A model generated the notes under the pieces. It ran no database searches and had not been told where the DNA came from. It saw only the letters and a program-made list of their open reading frames with translations. DNA of 64,000 nucleotides from Flavobacteriales bacterium (lineage in GTDB: Bacteria; Bacteroidota; Bacteroidia; Flavobacteriales; UBA7430). Positions 28,341 through 37,050 of the stretch are shown in pieces; position 1 is the stretch's first letter; each line of letters begins with the position of its first letter. A program made the position numbers and the translations under genes. The stretch is from the NCBI GenBank assembly GCA_002692065.1, contig NZJX01000019.1, positions 90,240 to 154,239 of the forward strand, given 5' to 3'.

Positions 28341-29246
28341 ATGAAAAAATTTATTGTTGTTATTGCGGGGCCAACAGGAATTGGTAAGACAAATCTTTCT
28401 GTTTTTCTCGCAAAAAAATTTAATACTGAAATAATTTCATTTGATTCAAGACAATTTTACAAAGAAATATCAATTGGAACTAATGTACCAAGTAAATATT
28501 TTAGAAAAGAGGTTAAGCATCATTTTATTCAAAATATTAGTATATCAAATTCATATAGTATTGGAAAATATGAAAAAGATGCTCTAAAAACTATTAAAAA
28601 AATTCATGAAAAAAAAAATGTTATTATCATGGTTGGTGGTTCTGGTTTATATTTAGATGCAATAATTCATGGATTAGATTCATTTCCTAAGATTAAAAAA
28701 AAAAATGAATTATATGAACATTATAGAATTAATGGAATTGAATATTTAAAAAAAAAACTTAAAGAATTAGATGAAAACTATTATGATAAAGTTGATACCA
28801 ATAATCCCCAAAGACTTATTAGGGCTATAGAAGTTTGTATAGCATCTGATAAAACCTATTCCAGTTATTTAACTCACACAAAAAAAAAAAGAAAGTTTGA
28901 TGTAATTAAAATTATTCTTCAAGAAGAAAGAAATATACTGTACGAAAGAATAAATCACAGAGTAGATAAAATGATTAAAAAAGGCTTAATACATGAAGTA
29001 TCCAAAAATACAAAATACAGAAAATATAATTCACTTAATACTATAGGATATAAAGAAATATTTGAATATTTGGATGGAAATCAATCATTGTTAGGTGCTG
29101 TTGAGAAAATTAAACGAAATACCAGAAGATACGCTAAAAGACAAATTACTTGGTTTAAAAAATATAAATCAAATTCATTATTTACTAAAAGGGACAAAAA
29201 AAAAATTTTAAATTTTATTTTAGAAAAAATGAAAAATCAATTTTAA
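28341..29246 (+). CDS. miaA: tRNA dimethylallyltransferase
   Basis: Transfers a dimethylallyl group to A37 of tRNAs reading UNN codons. The 301-residue protein has the P-loop GPTGIGKTNLS and EIISFDSRQFYKEISIGTNVPS near the N-terminus, and VIIMVGGSGLYLDAIIHG. It also has NNPQRLIRAIEV and RNTRRYAKRQITWFKK near the end. It follows cca by three bases. Its last 32 bases overlap, tail to tail, the end of rnz on the other strand. Confidence 0.97.
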   Translation: MKKFIVVIAGPTGIGKTNLSVFLAKKFNTEIISFDSRQFYKEISIGTNVPSKYFRKEVKHHFIQNISISNSYSIGKYEKDALKTIKKIHEKKNVIIMVGGSGLYLDAIIHGLDSFPKIKKKNELYEHYRINGIEYLKKKLKELDENYYDKVDTNNPQRLIRAIEVCIASDKTYSSYLTHTKKKRKFDVIKIILQEERNILYERINHRVDKMIKKGLIHEVSKNTKYRKYNSLNTIGYKEIFEYLDGNQSLLGAVEKIKRNTRRYAKRQITWFKKYKSNSLFTKRDKKKILNFILEKMKNQF

Positions 29247-30141
29247 GTCCATCATAAGCTAATTTTGAATTTTTAAATATCATTTTAGATTCTTTCAAAA
29301 AATTATCTGTTGATTTATATCTGGAAGAAAAATGTCCAATTAAAAGATTTTTAGAATTAGTTATATCTGCTATTCTTGCAGCTTCTTTTGATGTTGAATG
29401 AAATGTTTTTTTTGCAATTTTTTTATCAATATCAAGAAAAGTTGCTTCATGATAAAGTAAATCTATATCATTGAAAAATTCTGTTACTTTGGGGAAAAAT
29501 AATGTATCTGAACAATAAGCATATGAAAAGGATTTATTTGGATTTAAAGTAAGATCAAAATTTTTTAGTATAGATCCATTTTCCATTAAATAATCATATC
29601 CTTTTTTGAGTTTATTGAGTTCAAATTTTGGAATCTCATAATAATCTGTCATTTTTCTATTAATTTTCCTCGGTTTAATTTTTTCTTTAAATACAAATCC
29701 ACAACATGATATACTATGTTTAAGAGGAAAAGATGAAATAATCAACTTTTCATCTTCATATAAGGTTGATTTTTCGGCAAAGTTTAAGGGTATAAAGTTA
29801 ATTTGAAAATTTAAAGAAGTAAACGATAACTTATGAGATAAATCTATAAGCTCTTTTAGTTTATTAGGTGCATATATATTTAATTTTTTTTTTCTTCCAA
29901 GTAGATGCATTGAAAAAATTAAACCAAATATTCCCAAATAATGATCACCATGTAAATGAGAAATAAAAATTGAATGAATTTTTTGAAATCCAAAATTATA
30001 TTTTCTAAGATTGACTTGAGTATTCTCAGCACAATCAATTAAAAAAAGATTATTATTAATTTCGAGAATCTGTGATGAATTGTTTCTGTTTAATTTTGGG
30101 GGAGGTGAATGACAACCTAAAATAGTTAAATTAAAACTCAT
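29215..30141 (-). CDS. rnz: Ribonuclease Z
   Basis: A 308-residue metallo-beta-lactamase-fold tRNA 3'-processing nuclease. The HxHxDH zinc motif is His62, His64, Asp66 and His67 in SHLHGDHYLGIFGL. The N-terminus LGCHSPPPKLNRNNSSQ is a variant of the usual GTSSGxPT-RN-SS. HSISCCGFVFKEK, the segment YCSDTLFF and the YHEATF block with a following HST are present. It shares 32 bases with miaA. It lies three bases downstream of the M14 gene's other strand neighbour set, with no other gene between 30141 and 30145. Confidence 0.94.
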   Translation of the reverse strand: MSFNLTILGCHSPPPKLNRNNSSQILEINNNLFLIDCAENTQVNLRKYNFGFQKIHSIFISHLHGDHYLGIFGLIFSMHLLGRKKKLNIYAPNKLKELIDLSHKLSFTSLNFQINFIPLNFAEKSTLYEDEKLIISSFPLKHSISCCGFVFKEKIKPRKINRKMTDYYEIPKFELNKLKKGYDYLMENGSILKNFDLTLNPNKSFSYAYCSDTLFFPKVTEFFNDIDLLYHEATFLDIDKKIAKKTFHSTSKEAARIADITNSKNLLIGHFSSRYKSTDNFLKESKMIFKNSKLAYDGLKIDFSFFLK

Positions 30142-30144
30142 AAT

Positions 30145-32334
30145 TTAATCTGGATTATAATTAAAAGAAACTTCAGAATTAAACTTAGTTAAATAGGCAC
30201 ATCCAGGCACTAAATCACCTATTCCATTATAATTCCATTCAGGTAGATATGCGTTACCATCAACTGATTTAATAATTATTATACTGTTTTGAATTGTTTG
30301 AAAGGCATCAATTAGGTTTAAATTAGAGGTTTTTAAATATGGAATTATATTCCAACCACTTGAAAAATTTAAAGTAAAGTTTTCAGGATTAATTTTTATT
30401 CCACTAATATTTAAATTACAAGAATTAGATAATTTCATTAAATAACCTTGGTTATTGTCAAAATTTCCAATAGAATTAAAATTCCATTGAGGAATAAATG
30501 AATTACCTTCAACATCTTTAATTAATACAATATTATCAATTATTTGATTCATTAAAGTGTCAAAATTTAGATTTTCTGGTTCGATATATGATGAAAACAT
30601 AAACCAACCTGAGGGTAATGGAATAATTTGCTCAGTTAAAAATGAAGTAATATTTAAACCACTTACAATATTTATTTGGTTAGGAGAATATGATATTTGA
30701 TCTGATGTTTCATATATTGGTTCTACAAAAATTTCGTTTTGATCAGTCTGATCCCATACTATCCAATTGATTTCTTCACCTGTAATAAAACCATCAATAA
30801 TTTCAGTTGTTAAATCATCACCTTGAACAGCTATCATATTAACTTGATTGTCCCAGATAGTATATCCGGCACAATGTACTGAATCGTTATATTCGTAGAA
30901 AACTCCAATAGCATCACCAATTTCTAACTCAAAACCATTAATATTTTCATTAATTGCTGAATCAATAATAAAAGTATGATTATTTCCAGTAATTGTGAAG
31001 CTCCATGGAATATCATAAACACAAGATGAATCACTTATAGTAGCAAAAATATTATAATTTGATGAAATTGAATCAGTACAACCATATAAAGAATCAGAAA
31101 GTGACCAGTAAATCATTTCTACAGAACCATTATAGTTTTCCTCACAAGCAGGAATAATCTGATCTATTGGTAACTCAAATCCACCTTCATTCATGGAACT
31201 TGGCCTCAATTCAAATGTAAAACCTAATGTTCCAAACTGATCATGAGTCCAATCTGGCATAGTTCCGCTAGCTAAATATATACTACCGTTAGCTGTACCT
31301 GTTCCAAAATTAAAGTTGTACCCGTTAGTGGTAGTAAAAGCATCGTTAATTATATTTCCTAATTCATTAATATCTTCATAATGGTCAGATAAATTCTCTG
31401 TATAACCCCAAGGACCAAGTATAAGAGAAGAAAAAGAATGAATATCAGCATGAGTAACTAAATTTTGAATAGTATCAATGAAATTTTTTAGAACATATGT
31501 TTCAGTTGCTGAAAATGGATGAAGTCCCACAAATATATCAGATGCAGGATTAATACTTGTACTTTCTCCTCCGTTCCAATCTATATCCCAATTCCTATTT
31601 AAATCCGTTCCAATATAGACACTGCCAGAATTAGGTTGTCTATTTTTTCTCCAATATCTATCATATAAATGAGTATAAACATATCCGTCAGGATTGACAA
31701 TTGGAATTATATAAATATCTATGTTAGATATTAAAATATTGATAAAATCATTATCAACATATTCTTCTATTAATTTATCAGCTAGATAAATAGAAGCCAT
31801 AACAGAAATCCATTCCCTGGCATGTTGACATCCATTGAATAAAACTGATGGTTTATTACTGCCTCCAGTAGATAATTTTAAAACCTTAATAGGCCTATTT
31901 TCATTGGAATTTCCAATGACGAATAATGTTGCAATATCAGATATACTATCAAGGTAATGCATTCTCTCGTAAACCTCATTCAAATCTCTGTATATTGAAT
32001 AAAAATTATCATTATCAAAATTTCTTATGTAATTATTTATATAATTTTCATTATCAATTTTTTCTTTCAAATTTTCATAAACAAATTCATATGATATTCC
32101 AAGAGAATCAAGATATTCAATTGCTTCTTCATTAACTATGAGATTAGATATTAAATTATTTTTTCTGCAATCTAAGATCTGAGATTCAGAAGATAATATA
32201 AATGAATCAATATTTAATAAATGATTATTAACTGTAATTAAACTTTTACCTTGATATGGTAAACTATTTAAATTTTGAGAATAAGCAAAAAACTTAGTAA
32301 AAAAGAAAAAAAATAAATAGACTAAATTTTTCAA
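30145..32334 (-). CDS. Secreted M14 zinc carboxypeptidase with two C-terminal repeats
   Basis: A secreted metallopeptidase. I take a TTG at 32334 as start: it gives the signal peptide KNLVYLFFFFFTKFFAYSQN and avoids overlap with the upstream gene. The ATG at 32370 would add 12 unlikely residues. Family marks are GCQHAREWIS with the zinc ligands His and Glu, IVNPDGYVYTH, DLNRNWDIDW, THADIHSFSS with the third ligand, and FTFELRPSS with the catalytic Glu. A cysteine-rich GCTDSISSNYN linker of flavobacterial type follows. The end holds two repeats of about 80 residues (GWFMFSSY...WNFNSIG and GWNIIPYL...WNYNGIG). No T9SS sorting domain was recognised. Confidence 0.9.
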   Translation of the reverse strand: MKNLVYLFFFFFTKFFAYSQNLNSLPYQGKSLITVNNHLLNIDSFILSSESQILDCRKNNLISNLIVNEEAIEYLDSLGISYEFVYENLKEKIDNENYINNYIRNFDNDNFYSIYRDLNEVYERMHYLDSISDIATLFVIGNSNENRPIKVLKLSTGGSNKPSVLFNGCQHAREWISVMASIYLADKLIEEYVDNDFINILISNIDIYIIPIVNPDGYVYTHLYDRYWRKNRQPNSGSVYIGTDLNRNWDIDWNGGESTSINPASDIFVGLHPFSATETYVLKNFIDTIQNLVTHADIHSFSSLILGPWGYTENLSDHYEDINELGNIINDAFTTTNGYNFNFGTGTANGSIYLASGTMPDWTHDQFGTLGFTFELRPSSMNEGGFELPIDQIIPACEENYNGSVEMIYWSLSDSLYGCTDSISSNYNIFATISDSSCVYDIPWSFTITGNNHTFIIDSAINENINGFELEIGDAIGVFYEYNDSVHCAGYTIWDNQVNMIAVQGDDLTTEIIDGFITGEEINWIVWDQTDQNEIFVEPIYETSDQISYSPNQINIVSGLNITSFLTEQIIPLPSGWFMFSSYIEPENLNFDTLMNQIIDNIVLIKDVEGNSFIPQWNFNSIGNFDNNQGYLMKLSNSCNLNISGIKINPENFTLNFSSGWNIIPYLKTSNLNLIDAFQTIQNSIIIIKSVDGNAYLPEWNYNGIGDLVPGCAYLTKFNSEVSFNYNPD

Positions 32335-32339
32335 AATTA

Positions 32340-33188
32340 TTATTGATGAGTTACAATAAATGATTTGCAAATAATATTCTTATTATTATTTATAAAAATT
32401 TTATAAATACCATTAGTAAAATTTTTAGTATCAATATTTATTAAATTATTATTTAAATAATTTGTTCTTAAAATTTCTCTCCCAAACATATCGTATATCA
32501 AAATATGACTGGTAAAATCTGGCTTATTGGTATAAAAATTATCTAAATTAATAAATAAGTCAGAAGAAACTGGATTTGGATAAAGTTCAAAATTTAAATT
32601 TTCTTTGTCTTGATGTGAAAGATTTGGATTTTCATCTTCAGGTAAAATATTTATAAAAAAATTTGGGATAACATCATTTATTATTGAAGGATCATTGCCC
32701 ACAACTAAGTTAAGTAAGACACTAGAACCATCATATGGGACTGAAAATTCAACAGTCGTTGGTAATCCAAGACTTGCAATACTTAGAGACAATTGAAGTG
32801 AAAGCTCTAATTCAAAATAGCCTGTTTCTGATGGTGTACCATGAATTATAATTGATCCACTTGAGTTTGCTCCATATAAACAATCACTTGAACCAATTGA
32901 CTCACATGAAAAAGTCATTCCATCTGGAAGAGAAACACTATTAATTTCACCAGATACAAAAGGTATTTCAAGAGTTTCTCCTGATAAATCAACGCTAAAA
33001 ATGTCAGGAATATTTATAACTAGTGATTCGTTGTACTCATATCCAACATAAGCATTTGGAAATAAAATATCTCCATTTTCTAATGTATCGGTTCCAACTG
33101 GTGGTATTAGAATATCTGGTAAATTTTGTGAAAATGATGGCAAATTAAAAAAAATAAGGCATAATAAAGAAGTAAAAAAAAGTTTCAT
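32340..33188 (-). CDS. Secreted protein of unknown function with T9SS type A sorting domain
   Basis: A 282-residue protein, signal peptide MKLFFTSLLCLIFFNLPSFSQ. The middle is beta-rich, with an Ig-like or cadherin-like putative domain (GSIIIHGTPSETGYFELEL) and two cysteines (FSCESIGSSDCLYG), and has no enzymatic motif I know. The C-terminus FELYPNPVSSDLFINLDN...FGREIL...GIYKIFINNN is a clear type A T9SS domain. It ends five bases before the M14 gene's TTG start, so the two are one unit and may work together (inference). Confidence 0.85.
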   Translation of the reverse strand: MKLFFTSLLCLIFFNLPSFSQNLPDILIPPVGTDTLENGDILFPNAYVGYEYNESLVINIPDIFSVDLSGETLEIPFVSGEINSVSLPDGMTFSCESIGSSDCLYGANSSGSIIIHGTPSETGYFELELSLQLSLSIASLGLPTTVEFSVPYDGSSVLLNLVVGNDPSIINDVIPNFFINILPEDENPNLSHQDKENLNFELYPNPVSSDLFINLDNFYTNKPDFTSHILIYDMFGREILRTNYLNNNLINIDTKNFTNGIYKIFINNNKNIICKSFIVTHQ

Positions 33189-33233
33189 AAGTAATTATTG
33201 TTAATTATAGATGTAAATATAAAAATTAAAATC

Positions 33234-34160
33234 TTAATTGTTAATATGTTTTGATAATAGATAAATGATTGCCATTCTTATAGCTACTCCATTTTCAACT
33301 TGATCTAAAATTATTGAATCTTCATTATCTACTAATTCTGATGAAATCTCAATACCTCTATTAATTGGTCCAGGGTGAAGAATTAAGATATCTTTGGATA
33401 ATTTACTTATTAAATTTGAATCCAGACCATAAAATAGATTGTATTCCCTATTTGATGGAAATGAATGTGTTTTCATTCTTTCCAATTGAATTCTCAATAT
33501 ATTTGCTACATCACACCACTTTAAAGCTTTTAATATATCATACTCAACTTGAACGCCTAAATCTTTGATATACTTTGGTATTAAAGTTGGAGGCCCAGCA
33601 ACCATAATTTTTGCTCCTAATTTTTGTAAACAAAATATATTAGAAAGAGCTACTCTTGAATGAATAATATCACCAACTAATAAAATTTTTTTACCTTTTA
33701 ATTTACCTAAATTCTCTTTAATAGTAAATGCATCTAATAAAGCCTGGGTTGGATGCTCATGAGTTCCATCACCTGCATTTATTATGACAGACTCTATCTT
33801 ATCTTTTAATAAATGAGGGACACCAACATTTGGATGCCTAATAACAACCATATCAATTTTCATTGATATTATATTATTAATAGTATCAACAAGAGATTCC
33901 CCTTTATTTACAGAAGAATTATTTGAGGAAAAATTAATAATATCAGCAGAAAGTCTTTTTTGAGCGAGTTCAAAAGATAACTTTGTTCTTGTAGAATTCT
34001 CAAAAAATACATTTGCAACTGTAAGATCTCTAAGTGTTGGTACTTTTTTAATTGGTCGATTAATGACTGATTTAAAATCAATTGCTGATTCAAATATCAA
34101 ATTTATATCAGTTACTGACAAATCTTTTATTCCAATTAAATTTTTAACACTCAAATTCAT
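33234..34160 (-). CDS. pyrB: Aspartate carbamoyltransferase catalytic subunit
   Basis: Condenses carbamoyl phosphate and aspartate, the first committed pyrimidine step. The 308-residue protein has FFENSTRTKLSFELAQKRL with the STRT phosphate site, DGTHEHPTQALLDA, RIQLERM and LHPGPINRGIE. No pyrI follows, so it is presumably an unregulated trimer. The gene starts three bases after pyrR, consistent with the pyrRB pairing seen in many bacteria. Confidence 0.97.
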   Translation of the reverse strand: MNLSVKNLIGIKDLSVTDINLIFESAIDFKSVINRPIKKVPTLRDLTVANVFFENSTRTKLSFELAQKRLSADIINFSSNNSSVNKGESLVDTINNIISMKIDMVVIRHPNVGVPHLLKDKIESVIINAGDGTHEHPTQALLDAFTIKENLGKLKGKKILLVGDIIHSRVALSNIFCLQKLGAKIMVAGPPTLIPKYIKDLGVQVEYDILKALKWCDVANILRIQLERMKTHSFPSNREYNLFYGLDSNLISKLSKDILILHPGPINRGIEISSELVDNEDSIILDQVENGVAIRMAIIYLLSKHINN

Positions 34161-34163
34161 AAT

Positions 34164-34697
34164 TTATTTCATCAATAACACATTGGATTTTTTTTCATTA
34201 TTTAAATCAAAATTAACTTTTACTTTTTCAGAATCAATTGCATCAACTGTCATTCCAACATAATTTGGTTCAATGGGAAGCTCTCTTGAAAATCTTCTAT
34301 TTACCAATACCAATAACTCAATTTTTTTTGGCCTTCCAAATGAATTAATTGCATCCATAGCAGCTCTGATACTTCTACCTGTATACAATACATCATCTAT
34401 AAAAATTACTTTTTTATTTTCAACTAAAAAAGTAATATCAGTTTGGTTAGCAGATACAGTATGTTTTTTTTTTCTAAAATCATCTCTGTAAAAAGTAATA
34501 TCCAAATATCCAATATTCAAATTTTTTATTAAAAACTCCTTAGATAAAATTTCGTGAATTTTCTTTGCAAAAAATGCACCTCTAGGTTGTAAACCGACTA
34601 TTACAGTATCATCAAAACTTAAATGATTCTCGATTAATTCAAAGCATAGTCTTTTTATGCTTAAAGTGAGTTCTTTGTAATTAAATAATACTTTCAT
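34164..34697 (-). CDS. pyrR: PyrR: pyrimidine regulator / uracil phosphoribosyltransferase
   Basis: The 177-residue protein has the PRPP motif VIFIDDVLYTGRSIRAAMDAI at the expected place and the start IENHLSFDDTVIVGLQPRGAFFAKKI. RNA-binding attenuation is known for Gram-positive PyrR. In Bacteroidota regulation is unproven, so I only infer that it senses UMP and PRPP. It is upstream of pyrB with a three-base gap and is preceded by the rpsA terminator at 34713-34745. I see no antiterminator hairpin in the remaining 15 bases. Confidence 0.94.
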   Translation of the reverse strand: MKVLFNYKELTLSIKRLCFELIENHLSFDDTVIVGLQPRGAFFAKKIHEILSKEFLIKNLNIGYLDITFYRDDFRKKKHTVSANQTDITFLVENKKVIFIDDVLYTGRSIRAAMDAINSFGRPKKIELLVLVNRRFSRELPIEPNYVGMTVDAIDSEKVKVNFDLNNEKKSNVLLMK

Positions 34698-34712
34698 TTA
34701 TTAATTTAGTAA

Positions 34713-34745
34713 TTAAAAAAAAACCTTTCTAATATAGAAAGGTTT
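34713..34745 (-). terminator. Rho-independent terminator after rpsA
   Basis: On the minus strand, a 9-base perfect stem (AAACCTTTC / GAAAGGTTT, 34721-34745) with a 7-base loop is followed by a run of Ts (34713-34720). It lies 10 bases after the rpsA stop codon and immediately before pyrR, so it separates the two transcripts. Confidence 0.85.
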
Positions 34746-34754
34746 AATTTAACA

Positions 34755-36860
34755 TTATTTTTTTAATTTCTCTTTTAAATCAGCAAGAGATTCAATATCA
34801 CCGAGGGTTGATTTTTCAATTTTGGATTGAACTGACTTGATATTCTTTTCAGTATTCTTTTTCTCATTGTCTCTCTCAGAGGCTAAATTTTCTTTAAATA
34901 AAACTGTATGAGATAAGATTATCTTTCTAGAATTTTTATTAAATTCAATAACTCTAAATTTTAAATAGTCACCTTTAACTAATTTAGTGTTATCTTCCTT
35001 TAAAGAATGTCTACCAGGAACAAATGCTTCAACTCCATGAGTCTTAAATAAGACAGTGGATCCTTTCTCATGAGCATCAACAACAACACCCTCATGATCG
35101 CTTCCAAGTGTAAATATTGTTTCATATGTATCCCAAGGATTTTCTTTAACTTGTTTGTGACCTAGAGATAGTCTTCTGTTTTCAATATCTAACTCTAAAA
35201 CTACAACTTCAAGTTCTTTACCAATTGAAGTAAATTCAGATGGATGTTTGACTTTTTTAGTCCATGATAAATCAGATATGTGAATTAAACCATCTACCCC
35301 CTCTTCGAGTTCAACAAAAACTCCAAAATTTGTAAAATTTCTAACTATACCTATATGTTTTGAATCTGATGGATATTTATTTGTTATATCAGACCAAGGA
35401 TCAATTGAAAGTTGCTTTATTCCTAATGACATTTTTCTTTCATCTCTGTCAAGGGTTAAAATTTCAGCCTCAACTTCTTGTCCTACCTTTAAAAAATCTT
35501 GGGCTGATCTTAAATGAGTAGACCAAGACATTTCTGAAACATGAACAAGCCCCTCAACACCAGGTAAAATTTCAATAAACGCTCCATAGTCTGCAAGTAC
35601 AACCACTTTACCTTTAACTTTGTCTCCTACTTTTACGTCCTTATTTAAAGCATCCCATGGATGAGAAGACAATTGCTTGAGGCCTAATTGAATTCTAGTT
35701 TTACCATCATCAAAATCTAATATAACTACTTTAATTTTCTCATCTAATTTTACAATTTCATTAGGATGATTAATTCTATTCCATGAGAGATCAGTAATAT
35801 GAATTAAACCATCAACTCCACCTAAGTCTATAAATACTCCATATGAAGTTACATTTTTCACAGTTCCTTCTAGCACTTGACCTTTTTCAAGTTTGCTTAT
35901 AATGTCTTTCTTTTGTAACTCAATATCTGCTTCAATTAAAGCTTTGTGAGAAACTACCACATTCTTGAATTCGTGATTAATTTTAACAACTTTGAATTCC
36001 ATTGTTTTACCTACATATATATCGTAATCTCTTATTGGCTTTACATCAATTTGAGAACCTGGTAAAAAGGCTTCAATACCAAATACATCTACAATCATTC
36101 CACCTTTAGTTCTACATTTAACAAATCCATTAACAATTTCTTCTTTATCGTGAGCTTGATTAACTCTATCCCATGATCTAATTGATCTTGCTTTTCTGTG
36201 GGACAAAACAAGTTGTCCAGTTTTATCTTCTTTTTGGTCTATCAATACTTCAACTGTGTCTCCAACTTTAAGATCTGGATTATATCTAAATTCATTCAAA
36301 GAAATAACACCTTCAGATTTTCCACCAATCTCAATTATCACTTCTCTATTAGATATAGAAATGATTTTACCATCAATTACTCCAGAATTATTTTGAGAAG
36401 GCAAACTATCGTCATACATTTTAACAAGCTCTTCATACTGATTTTTGGGATAACTTGTTTTATCTCCTGAGGTGTATGAATTCCAATCAAACTTGAGATC
36501 ATTATCAGTTTTTTCGTAATTTTTTAATGATTCATTTTTTGAATCTTCATTAGATTTAACTTCTTCCTTTTCTTTATCTTTAGACAAATGAGGGGCTAGA
36601 TTTTTATTTTGTTTGTTTTCAGATTTATCGTCTGGTGTATTAGTAAGTGATGATTTATTGGTAAAATCAGTATTTTCGTCTATTGATTTATCTTTAGAAC
36701 TATTGTTTATATCATCTTCAATATCATTGGATGGAAGCGAGTCTTTGACTTCTCTGGTATTTGATTCATCAATGTTTGTATTTTTTGAGATATTATCATC
36801 ATTTAATTCTCTTGACGAATCTTGTGAGTTCTCTGGGTTATTATTTGCATTTTGCTTCAT
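34755..36860 (-). CDS. rpsA: 30S ribosomal protein S1, with N-terminal acidic extension
   Basis: Six S1 (OB-fold) domains from about residue 165 onward, as in other bacteria. Recognisable cores include GGKSEGVISLNEF, GIEAFLPGSQID, VDGLIHITDLSW, VEGLVHVSEMSW, VDGLIHISDLSW and GVEAFVPGRHSL. The frame is open to an ATG at 36887; I prefer the ATG at 36860 (MKQNANNNPENSQ) for a 701-residue product. Before the domains is a low-complexity, Asp/Ser/Asn/Lys-rich extension of about 150 residues. S1 brings mRNA to the ribosome, which matters more in a lineage without Shine-Dalgarno leaders. Extensions occur in Bacteroidota S1 but this one is sequence-poor; its role is unknown. Confidence 0.95.
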   Translation of the reverse strand: MKQNANNNPENSQDSSRELNDDNISKNTNIDESNTREVKDSLPSNDIEDDINNSSKDKSIDENTDFTNKSSLTNTPDDKSENKQNKNLAPHLSKDKEKEEVKSNEDSKNESLKNYEKTDNDLKFDWNSYTSGDKTSYPKNQYEELVKMYDDSLPSQNNSGVIDGKIISISNREVIIEIGGKSEGVISLNEFRYNPDLKVGDTVEVLIDQKEDKTGQLVLSHRKARSIRSWDRVNQAHDKEEIVNGFVKCRTKGGMIVDVFGIEAFLPGSQIDVKPIRDYDIYVGKTMEFKVVKINHEFKNVVVSHKALIEADIELQKKDIISKLEKGQVLEGTVKNVTSYGVFIDLGGVDGLIHITDLSWNRINHPNEIVKLDEKIKVVILDFDDGKTRIQLGLKQLSSHPWDALNKDVKVGDKVKGKVVVLADYGAFIEILPGVEGLVHVSEMSWSTHLRSAQDFLKVGQEVEAEILTLDRDERKMSLGIKQLSIDPWSDITNKYPSDSKHIGIVRNFTNFGVFVELEEGVDGLIHISDLSWTKKVKHPSEFTSIGKELEVVVLELDIENRRLSLGHKQVKENPWDTYETIFTLGSDHEGVVVDAHEKGSTVLFKTHGVEAFVPGRHSLKEDNTKLVKGDYLKFRVIEFNKNSRKIILSHTVLFKENLASERDNEKKNTEKNIKSVQSKIEKSTLGDIESLADLKEKLKK

Positions 36861-36949
36861 GAACAAAATAGATTTGTATTTCACCAATCAAATTGACTTA
36901 GCGAAAGAGGTTAATATTAAATTTTTTACATTTCCTTGAAAAATGTCTG

Positions 36950-36957
36950 CAAATATA
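36950..36957 (-). promoter_or_regulatory. Putative Bacteroidota -7 promoter element for rpsA
   Basis: On the minus strand TATATTTG matches the Bacteroidota -7 consensus TAnnTTTG exactly. It would place the transcript start about 80 bases before the 36860 ATG. No convincing -33 TTG was seen. The rest of the gap to ispH (36958-37050) is AT-rich; I see nothing else in it. Confidence 0.35.
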
Positions 36958-37050
36958 ATTATAATATATTTAAAAAAAAGAATTAGACTATAATTTTAGA
37001 TTTATACTTAAATTAATATTTATTAATTAATTTAGCAAAAAAATAACCAT

